DNA from: Saprospiraceae bacterium
GTDB lineage: Bacteria > Bacteroidota > Bacteroidia > Chitinophagales > Saprospiraceae
Length of the DNA stretch: 64,000 nt
Assembly: GCA_016709995.1 (NCBI GenBank)
Contig: JADJLQ010000001.1
Location: forward strand, 530,001 to 594,000
Reading direction: 5' to 3'
Shown: positions 27,227-37,200 of the stretch, one piece after another
Layout: each line of letters starts with the position of its first letter
How positions within the stretch are numbered: position 1 is the first letter of the stretch
Program-made: the position numbers and the translations under genes
The notes under the pieces: model-generated
Told to the model about the DNA's origin: nothing
The model's input: only the letters and a program-made list of their open reading frames with translations
Databases searched by the model: none

Positions 27227-28099
27227 ATGATGACTTTAGGAAGAAAATTTTTTATATATGGTATGGTATCAATCACCTTGGTGACATTTTGTTTTTTAGT
27301 GTATACAGGATGGACATATTATACGCTACCAATTGAAGAACGTTTTTTTCATACTTTGCACCCTATATTCAAGCCCAGTGGGCTGTTAGGGCATGGTCTG
27401 GGCATCATAGGTAGCTTGTGTATGATCGTTGGCGTATTCTCCTATATGATCCGTAAAAGAAAGAGAAGCCTTTCGAGGGTAGGAACTTTAAAAAACTGGC
27501 TTGAATTCCACATTTTTTTATGCTCTATAGGTCCTATCATGGTATTGTTTCATACAGCATTTAAATTTGGGGGTATAGTAGCAATTAGTTTTTGGAGTAT
27601 GGTAGCTGTAGTTGCCAGTGGGGTCATAGGTAGATTTATTTACAATCAAATTCCACGAAGTATCCAGGGCCAGGAATTGACCTTGGGAGAAGTCATGTCC
27701 ATTAGACAAAATGTTCATTCAGAATTAGAGACCTTGAGTGCTCATACACACATGGGGTTGGATACATTGTTTAATCAGCAAACTCAAACCGTGCAGGTGG
27801 GAAATTCAAAATCACTCATTAGCAGTTTGTGGAATGATTTCAAAAATGATTATACAAAATTTCGTTCAATTAAGTTAGGATTTAGATCTTCCGGCATACC
27901 CAAAGTCGATCAGAATCGAATCTTGAAATTGATTAAAACAGAATTTCAATTGCGAAGGAAAATCAATCATTTACATTCGATGCAAATGCTATTCAGGTCG
28001 TGGCATGTAGTTCATCTGCCATTTGCGCTCATTATGTTAGTTATTATGATTGTTCACATTATTATCACACTCACTTTTGGGTACAAGTGGATTTTTTAA
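27227..28099 (+). CDS. membrane protein with di-haem cytochrome b histidine pattern
   Basis: This 290-residue protein has about five membrane segments (about 8-27, 53-74, 92-112, 116-137, 262-284) and a polar central region. Two helices each carry a pair of histidines exactly 14 positions apart: His95/His109 and His263/His277. This is the spacing that binds two haems between two helices in b-type cytochromes of the bc1 kind. Additional His56 and His260 lie at membrane edges. No family motif beyond this is recognised. It is 14 bp after the regulator and directly abuts the Fe-S/FAD gene, so it may pass electrons between quinol or the flavoprotein and the periplasmic cytochromes. Confidence 0.7.
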   Translation: MMTLGRKFFIYGMVSITLVTFCFLVYTGWTYYTLPIEERFFHTLHPIFKPSGLLGHGLGIIGSLCMIVGVFSYMIRKRKRSLSRVGTLKNWLEFHIFLCSIGPIMVLFHTAFKFGGIVAISFWSMVAVVASGVIGRFIYNQIPRSIQGQELTLGEVMSIRQNVHSELETLSAHTHMGLDTLFNQQTQTVQVGNSKSLISSLWNDFKNDYTKFRSIKLGFRSSGIPKVDQNRILKLIKTEFQLRRKINHLHSMQMLFRSWHVVHLPFALIMLVIMIVHIIITLTFGYKWIF

Positions 28100-28108
28100 T
28101 TGAAAGGT

Positions 28109-29457
28109 ATGGAAGTGTTCACTGAAGAAGTCATTATATACGGATTGGTTTTTATCTTTTGCATTGTCATTATATACTTTTATTTAAGAAAGTTAAGGGT
28201 AAGATCCAAAATCACTGAAGCTAAGATAGTGAAAGCAAAAGCAGACGGTATGCATGAGCCGGTTTCATTGCATCCAGTGATCAATCCGGACAATTGTATT
28301 CAAAGTGGTGCATGTGTGACAGCCTGTCCTGAACATGATGTGATCGGTATCAAAGATGGTATTGCGACAATAGTAAATGCATCATCTTGTATCGGTCATG
28401 GCGCATGTTTTCACGCCTGTCCTGTTCAGGCAATTTCCTTGGTCATAGGCACAGAGAAAAGAGGTGTAGATCTGCCTCATGTCAACCAAAATTTCGAGAC
28501 CAATGTGCCAGGACTTTTTATAGCAGGCGAGTTGGGCGGAATGGGTTTGATCAAAAACAGTGTAGAGCAAGGCAAACAAGCAGTGGAAAACATTATTAAA
28601 GCAAAATCTTCTAACCATCAGACCGCTGACTATGATTTGGTGATTGTTGGAGCCGGACCCACCGGCATATCCGCCTCTTTGGCTTCAAAGAAACATGGTT
28701 TGAAATTTTTGACGCTTGATCAAAATACAGTAGGGGGAACAGTTTATTCTTTTCCCAGATCCAAAATAGTAATGACTGCCCCAATGGATCTTCCCTTATT
28801 TGGAAAAATAAAACTGTTCGAAACCAGCAAAGATCAATTGATAGACTTATGGGGCAATGTGCTTTCTTCCAATGATATTGTCATTCGAGAAAACACTAAA
28901 GTGGAATCAATTGAAAAAAATCAGATGGATTTTATATAAAAGTATCCGATGGTACAGTATTCACATCCAGCCATGTGTTGTTGGCAATTGGAAGAAGAGG
29001 TTCGCCGCGCAAACTCAATGTCCAGGGTGAAGAGCGCGAAAAAGTAGCCTACCGATTACTTGAACCTGAACTTATAGAAGGTAAAAATATCCTGGTAGTA
29101 GGTGGCGGTGACTCAGCGATAGAATCAGCTCTGTTGTTGGCGGATCAAAATACGGTGACCTTATCTTATCGAAGTGCCACTTTCAATCGGTTGAAAGTAA
29201 AAAATAACCAAAAGATTCAAGAAGCCATTCAATCGGGATTAGTGGATGTCAGATTTAACTCTAATGTATTGTCTATTAATAGTTCAGATGTTGAAATAGA
29301 AGATTCGAATTCCAAAGTGGTTGATAAGATCAAAAATGATCAGGTTTACATATTTGCTGGCGGAGAATTGCCTACTCAGTTTTTAGAGAAAATTGGTGTT
29401 GAGATTACCAAAAGGTTTGGTCACACACTTTTATCCCACCAAAAAAAAGGCGGATGA
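28109..29457 (+). pseudogene. membrane-anchored 2[4Fe-4S] FAD/NAD(P) oxidoreductase, frameshifted
   Basis: An N-terminal membrane helix (about 8-25) is followed by two [4Fe-4S] motifs, CIQSGACVTACP and CIGHGACFHACP. A linker resembling the FAD-tail of disulfide reductases (VPGLFIAGELGGMG) comes next, then the FAD-binding LVIVGAGPTGISAS. The frame breaks at seven A bases (28914-28920). In the next frame SDGFYIKVSDG and LLAIGRRGSP continue, then the NAD(P)-binding ILVVGGGDSAIESA. One extra A restores a 449-residue protein. The redox CxxC of thioredoxin reductase is not seen, so electrons probably go to the Fe-S clusters. Start may be TTG 28100 or ATG 28109. It abuts the cytochrome b-like gene and overlaps the next cytochrome gene by 4 bp. 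Confidence 0.85.
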
Positions 29458-31280
29458 ATAAGAGAAGAGGTTGGGTGATTGGATTATTTACTTTTTGGAG
29501 TATTTCAATTCTGTATGGACAGATATCTCCTGGCAAATTAGCTGCTGCTCATAGCCAATTGGAAGGTATTTCTAATTGCACCCAATGTCATGAATTAGGC
29601 AAACAGGTCTCTACTCAAAAATGTTTAGATTGTCATCAGGAATTAAAGACAAGAATAGATAAAAATAAAGGCTATCACGCATCGTCAGAGGTCAAGGCGG
29701 TCTCTTGTTTTACATGCCATAGCGAACATCATGGGGTCAAGTTTGAAATAGTTCGTTTTGATGCAAAGCAGTTTAATCATAAACTTACCGGGTATCCGCT
29801 GACCGGTAAGCATGAAGCGTCTGATTGTAATAATTGTCATAAATCGGAATATATATCTGATGCCAAAATAAGATCAAAGGATTTCACTTATTTAGGTTTG
29901 ACTGATCAATGTAATATTTGTCATGAAGATGTACACCGCGCTACGCTAGACAGAGACTGTAATAAATGCCATACTACTGAAAAATTTGCCCCAGCAAGTC
30001 GATTCAAACACAAGGATACAGATTATCCGTTGACTGGTAAACACTTAGACCTAAAATGTGAATCATGTCATAAAAAGGAAGAAAAGGATGGAAAACCATT
30101 CCAGGTTTTTACAGGAATAAAATTCTCCCAATGTAGTTCCTGCCACGAGGATGTGCACAAAAAGAGATTTGGACCATCCTGCAACACTTGTCATAATGAT
30201 CAGTCGTTTTCAATACTCAATAGCCACATTGAATTCAATCATTCGATTACTGGCTATACACTCAAAGGCAAGCATAAACTGATTGATTGCTCAAGTTGTC
30301 ATAAGAACTCGTTAAAAGCCCTCAGCACTGCTTTTCAGGATTTTTCTAAAACCAAGATTGAAGGATGTATTCAATGTCATGAGGATATACATGAAAATAA
30401 ATTTGGCCAAAATTGTGTACAATGTCACACTGAACAATCTTTTAAACTGAAGGAAGTACCTACTGATTTTGATCATGACCTGACCCAATATCGATTGGAA
30501 GGAAAACATGAATTGCTTGATTGTAAAAAATGTCATATTTCTAAAATGACTGACCCAATAGTACACGAACAGTGTATGAATTGCCATGAGGACTATCATA
30601 AAGGACAGTTTGTAAAAAATAATCTGAACCAGGATTGTGCTGCCTGTCATACCGTCCAGAATTTTTCAGAATCAACTTATGGCCTGGATCAGCATGACAA
30701 GTCAGATTTTCCATTGAATGGGGCGCACATGGCTACTTCTTGTGTGGACTGTCATCTCAAAAAAGACAAATGGACTTTTGCAAGAATTGGAACACAATGT
30801 ATTGATTGTCATGAGGATGTGCATAATGGGAAGCTTGATAACAAGTTTTATCCTGAAAAAAAATGTATGACTTGTCATGAGGAAGCTTCCTGGCAAGATG
30901 TCGAATTTGATCATGCACTTACAGACTTTGCATTAAAAGGGAAACACGCCTCCATTAAATGCAATGATTGTCACCTTTTATCAGCCAATAAGGAGCCTTT
31001 CGGACAGGTATTTGCCCTGGCCTCAAATGAATGTATATCTTGTCACGAAGATGTTCACAAGGATCAATTTAATGAACAAGGAAAGGTCAATTGTGCTCAA
31101 TGTCATGACTTTGAGCAATGGAAAATTCCACAATTTAACCATGATCAAACAGCTTTTTCTTTAAGTGGAGCACATAAAAATGTGGCATGTGATCAATGTC
31201 ACAGACAAATAGAAATAAACGGAGTTAATTGCACTCAATATAAATTACTAAGCTTTAAATGCATCGATTGCCATTTATAA
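29454..31280 (+). CDS. multihaem cytochrome c with 23 CxxCH motifs
   Basis: This 608-residue protein has a Sec signal peptide (VIGLFTFWSISILYGQ, about 8-23). By eye count it contains 23 CxxCH haem c sites. They alternate between two contexts: FxH-type histidine followed by a GKHxxxxCxxCH module, and CxxCHEDVHxxxF modules, in which the second His is a likely distal ligand. The module repeats about every 50-60 residues but has diverged, unlike the neighbouring gene. It is expected in the periplasm as an electron carrier. The last codons overlap the next cytochrome gene by 22 bp, and the last haem site lies at the extreme C-terminus. Confidence 0.92.
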   Translation: MNKRRGWVIGLFTFWSISILYGQISPGKLAAAHSQLEGISNCTQCHELGKQVSTQKCLDCHQELKTRIDKNKGYHASSEVKAVSCFTCHSEHHGVKFEIVRFDAKQFNHKLTGYPLTGKHEASDCNNCHKSEYISDAKIRSKDFTYLGLTDQCNICHEDVHRATLDRDCNKCHTTEKFAPASRFKHKDTDYPLTGKHLDLKCESCHKKEEKDGKPFQVFTGIKFSQCSSCHEDVHKKRFGPSCNTCHNDQSFSILNSHIEFNHSITGYTLKGKHKLIDCSSCHKNSLKALSTAFQDFSKTKIEGCIQCHEDIHENKFGQNCVQCHTEQSFKLKEVPTDFDHDLTQYRLEGKHELLDCKKCHISKMTDPIVHEQCMNCHEDYHKGQFVKNNLNQDCAACHTVQNFSESTYGLDQHDKSDFPLNGAHMATSCVDCHLKKDKWTFARIGTQCIDCHEDVHNGKLDNKFYPEKKCMTCHEEASWQDVEFDHALTDFALKGKHASIKCNDCHLLSANKEPFGQVFALASNECISCHEDVHKDQFNEQGKVNCAQCHDFEQWKIPQFNHDQTAFSLSGAHKNVACDQCHRQIEINGVNCTQYKLLSFKCIDCHL

Positions 31281-34200
31281 TATTATTTCTTTTTGGTTGC
31301 AGCCTGATGATGGCTCAATCACCTCATGGCAGTGATTTTATGATGGAGTGTAGTAGTTGTCATACAGCTACAAACTGGTTGGTCAATAAAGATTCCATCC
31401 AATTTGACCATGATTCTACCCGATTTAGTTTAAGCGGCATTCACCAAACTGTTGATTGCCGGTCATGTCATAGTAGTCTGGTGTTTTCAGAAGCTGACCC
31501 CAATTGTATATCCTGCCATCAGGACATGCATAGCCAGACGCTGGGAAATGATTGTGCACGATGTCATTCGACCAATTCGTGGGTTGTAGAAAATAAGTTG
31601 AGGATGCATGAATTAGTTTCATTTCCTCTATTAGGCAACCACGCCAATGCAGACTGTATTGAATGTCATAAATCCTCAGTTCCGTTAAAGTTTGAAAGAA
31701 TAGGGACTGCATGTATCAATTGCCATCAACAGGATTATTTGATCAAAGACAAGGTAGATCATCAACTAGCAGGATTTTCCACCGATTGCTTTCAGTGTCA
31801 CAACTTACAAGCTGAGTCATGGTCGGCTTCTTTTGATCATGAGTTTTTCCCATTGACAGAAGGTCATGATATTAATGAATGCACCCAGTGTCATATCCAA
31901 GGCTCATATCAATCTACTTCTCCTGATTGTAAGTCCTGTCACCAGGATAATTTTAACAAGACCACTAACCCCAATCACACTTCATTAAATCTTTCTACAG
32001 ATTGTGCAAGTTGTCACTCAACCTTGCCCGGATGGTCACCTGCTAGCTTTCCAGTTCATAATGAGATATATAGACTTGAGCAAGCCCATGCCAATATCGC
32101 CAACGACTGCGCAGCTTGTCACCATGGCACTTACGATGGCAGCACGCCTAAGACATGTTTTGGTTGTCATGCTGACAATTATGCGTCGACGACCAATCCA
32201 AACCATAAGACATCCAATTTTCCAACAGCTTGTGAAGCTTGTCACGATCAAACTAACTGGCAGTCAGCCACTTTTGATCACAACAAAACCAAATTTCCTC
32301 TAACAGGAGCTCATGTTGATGTAGCTTGTTTGGAATGCCATGCAGCAGGCTATGCAGGCACTTCCACTGCGTGTGTGGATTGCCATACGAAGGACTTCAA
32401 CGGTACGGTGAGTCCTAATCACAAGACCTTAAACTTATCCTCAGATTGTGCGAGCTGCCATAGTACGCAGGTAGGGTGGTCTCCGGCAAGTTTCCCAATC
32501 CACAATCAGATCTACAAATTGGAAGGATCGCATGCCAATATCGCCAATGACTGTGCAGCTTGCCATCATGGAACCTATGACGGAAGTACGCCGAAGGATT
32601 GTTTTGGCTGTCATGCTGCAAACTACAATTCGACCAAAGATCCCAACCACGTAACATCAAAATTCTCGACCACCTGTGAATCCTGCCACAATCAAACCGC
32701 ATGGCAACCTGCAAACTTTGACCATAATAAAACGAAGTTCCCACTGACAGGGGCTCACGCAGGTGTAGCTTGTTTGGAATGCCATGCAGCAGGCTATGCA
32801 GGCACTTCCACTGCGTGTGTGGATTGCCATACGAAGGACTTCAACGGTACGGTGAGTCCTAATCACAAGACCTTAAACTTATCCTCTGATTGTGCGAGCT
32901 GCCATAGTACGCAGGTAGGGTGGTCTCCGGCAAGTTTCCCAATCCACAATCAGATCTACAAATTGGAAGGATCACATGCCAATATCGCCAATGACTGTGC
33001 AGCTTGCCATCATGGAACCTATGACGGAAGTACGCCGAAGGATTGTTTTGGCTGTCATGCTGCAAACTACAATTCGACCAAAGATCCCAACCACGTAACA
33101 TCAAAATTCTCGACCTCCTGTGAATCCTGCCACAATCAAACCGCATGGCAACCGGCAAACTTTGACCATAATAAAACGAAGTTCCCACTGACAGGAGCTC
33201 ACGCAGGTGTAGCTTGTTTGGAATGCCATGCAGCAGGCTATGCAGGCACCTCCACGGCGTGTGTGGATTGCCATACGAAGGACTTCAACGGTACAGTGAG
33301 TCCAAATCACAAGACCTTAAACTTATCCTCCAATTGTGCGAGCTGCCATAGTACGCAGGCAGGGTGGTCTCCGGCAAGTTTCCCAATCCACAATCAGATC
33401 TACAAATTGGAAGGATCACATGCCAATATCGCCAATGACTGTGCAGCTTGCCATCATGGAACCTATGACGGAAGTACGCCGAAGGATTGTTTTGGCTGTC
33501 ATGCTGCAAACTACAATTCGACCAAAGATCCCAACCACGTAACATCAAAATTCTCGACCTCCTGTGAATCCTGCCACAATCAAACCGCATGGCAACCTGC
33601 AAACTTTGACCATAATAAAACGAAGTTCCCACTGACAGGGGCTCACGCAGGTGTAGCTTGTTTGGAATGCCATGCAGCAGGCTATGCAGGCACTTCCACC
33701 GCATGTGTGGATTGCCATACGAAGGACTTCAACGGTACGGTGAGTCCAAATCATAAGACCTTAAACTTATCCTCAGATTGTGCGAGCTGCCATAGTACGC
33801 AGGCAGGGTGGTCTCCGGCAAGTTTCCCAATCCACAATCAGATCTACAAATTGGAAGGATCACATGCCAATATCGCCAATGACTGTGCAGCATGTCATCA
33901 TGGCACCTATAACGGAAGTACGCCGAAGGATTGTTTTGGCTGTCATGCTGCAAACTACAATTCGACCAAAGATCCCAACCACGTAACATCAAAATTCTCG
34001 ACCTCCTGTGAATCCTGCCACAACCAAACCGCATGGCAACCTGCAAACTTTGACCATAATAAAACGAAGTTCCCACTGACAGGAGCTCACGCAGGTGTAG
34101 CTTGTTTGGAATGCCATGCAGCAGGCTATGCAGGCACCTCCACGGCGTGTGTGGATTGCCATACGAAGGACTTCAACGGTACGGTGAGTCCAAATCACAA

Positions 34201-37200
34201 GACCTTAAACTTATCCTCCAATTGTGCGAGCTGCCATAGTACGCAGGCAGGGTGGTCTCCGGCAAGTTTCCCAATCCACAATCAGATCTACAAATTGGAA
34301 GGATCACATGCCAATATCGCCAATGACTGTGCAGCATGTCATCATGGCACCTATAACGGAAGTACGCCGAAGGATTGTTTTGGCTGTCATGCTGCAAACT
34401 ACAATTCGACCAAAGATCCCAACCACGTAACATCAAAATTCTCGACCTCCTGTGAATCCTGCCACAACCAAACCGCATGGCAACCTGCAAACTTTGACCA
34501 TAATAAAACGAAGTTCCCACTGACAGGGGCTCACGCAGGTGTAGCTTGTTTGGAATGCCATGCAGCAGGCTATGCAGGCACTTCCACTGCGTGTGTGGAT
34601 TGCCATACGAAGGACTTAAACGGTACGGTGAGTCCAAATCATAAGACCTTAAACTTATCCTCCAATTGTGAGTCCTGCCATACTACGGTACCAGGCTGGG
34701 CACCAGCCACCTTCGCCAATCACAATCAATATTATGTGATATCCGGAGCACATACCTCAATAGCCAATGACTGTGCAGCTTGTCACAAAGGGGTGTACAA
34801 TGGAACTACGCCGAAGACTTGTTTTGGTTGTCATGCTACAGACTACAACACAACTACAAAACCAAATCATAAGACAGCCAATTTTTCCACAGCTTGTGAA
34901 TCCTGTCATAGTCAGGCAGCATGGGTACCAGCGTCTTTTGATCATAATAAGACCAAGTTCCCGTTGACTGGAGCGCATATCAGTGCTGCATGTACAGATT
35001 GTCATACTAAAGGCTATACCGGTACCTCGACCAAGTGTGTGGATTGTCATACAGCAGATTTTAATACAGCCACCAAACCAAATCACAAGACCCTAGGTCT
35101 GTCGACTGCTTGTGAGTCCTGCCATACAACGGTACCAGGCTGGGCACCGGCCACCTTCGCCAATCACAATCAATATTATGTGATATCCGGAGCACATACC
35201 TCAATAGCCAATGACTGTGCAGCTTGTCACAAAGGGGTGTACAATGGAACTACGCCGAAGACTTGTTTTGGTTGTCATGCTACGGACTACAACACAACTA
35301 CAAAACCAAATCATAAGACAGCCAATTTCTCCACAGCTTGTGAATCCTGTCATAGTCAGGCAGCATGGGTACCAGCGTCTTTTGATCATAATAAGACCAA
35401 GTTCCCGTTGACTGGAGCGCATATCAGTGCTGCATGTACAGATTGTCATACTAAAGGCTATACCGGTACCTCTACCAAGTGTGTGGATTGTCATACAGCA
35501 GATTTTAATACAGCCACCAAACCAAATCACAAGACCCTAGGTCTGTCGACTGCTTGTGAATCCTGCCATACTACGGTACCAGGCTGGGCACCGGCCACCT
35601 TCGCCAATCACAATCAATATTATGTGATAGCCGGAGCACATACCTCAATAGCAAATGACTGTGCGGCTTGTCACAAAGGGGTGTACAATGGAACCACGCC
35701 GAAGACTTGTTTTGGTTGTCATGCTACGGACTACAACACAACTTCAAAACCAAATCATAAGACATCCAATTTCCCCACAGCCTGCGAATCGTGTCATAGT
35801 CAGGCAGCATGGGTACCAGCGTCTTTTGATCATAATAAGACCAAGTTCCCGTTGACTGGAGCGCATATCAGTGCTTCATGTACAGATTGTCATACTAAAG
35901 GCTATACCGGTACCTCTACCAAGTGCGTGGATTGTCATACAGCAGATTTTAATACAGCCACCAAACCAAATCACAAGACCCTAGGTCTGTCGACTGCTTG
36001 TGAGTCCTGCCATACTACGGTACCAGGCTGGGCACCGGCCACCTTCGCCAATCACAATCAATATTATGTGATAGCAGGCGCACATACCTCAATAGCAAAT
36101 GACTGTGCGGCTTGTCACAAAGGGGTGTACAATGGAACTACGCCGAAGACTTGTTTTGGTTGTCATGCTACGGACTACAACACAACTACAAAACCAAATC
36201 ATAAGACAGCCAATTTCTCCACAGCTTGTGAATCCTGTCATAGTCAGGCAGCATGGGTACCAGCGTCTTTTGATCATAATAAGACCAAGTTCCCGTTGAC
36301 TGGAGCGCATATCAGTGCTGCATGTACAGATTGTCATACTAAAGGCTATACCGGTACCTCTACCAAGTGTGTGGATTGTCATACAGCAGATTTTAATACA
36401 GCAACCAAACCAAATCACAAAACCCTAGGTCTGTCGACTGCTTGTGAATCCTGCCATACAACGGTACCAGGCTGGGCACCGGCCACCTTCGCCAATCACA
36501 ATCAATATTATGTGATAGCCGGAGCACATACCTCAATAGCAAATGACTGTGCGGCTTGTCACAAAGGGGTGTACAATGGAACCACGCCGAAGACTTGTTT
36601 TGGTTGTCATGCTACGGACTACAACACAACTACAAAACCAAATCATAAGACAGCCAATTTCTCCACAGCTTGTGAATCCTGTCATAGTCAGGCAGCATGG
36701 GTACCAGCGTCTTTTGATCATAATAAGACCAAGTTCCCGTTGACTGGAGCGCATATCAGTGCTGCATGTACAGATTGTCATACTAAAGGCTATACCGGTA
36801 CCTCGACCAAGTGTGTGGATTGTCATACAGCAGATTTTAATACAGCCACCAAACCAAATCACAAGACCCTAGGTCTGTCGACTGCTTGTGAATCCTGCCA
36901 TACTACGGTACCAGGCTGGGCACCGGCCACCTTCGCCAATCACAATCAATATTATGTGATATCCGGAGCACATACCTCAATAGCCAATGACTGTGCGGCT
37001 TGTCACAAAGGGGTGTACAATGGAACTACGCCGAAGACTTGTTTTGGTTGTCATGCTACGGACTACAACACAACTACAAAACCAAATCATAAGACAGCCA
37101 ATTTCTCCACAGCTTGTGAATCCTGTCATAGTCAGGCAGCATGGGTACCAGCGTCTTTTGATCATAATAAGACCAAGTTCCCGTTGACTGGAGCGCATAT

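Noticed and set aside
31259..31320. Lipoprotein anchor for the giant cytochrome (LFGC)
   Set aside because: The residue pattern could be a lipobox, but SLMMAQS right after it fits ordinary signal peptidase cleavage; undecided, so not called as a lipoprotein.
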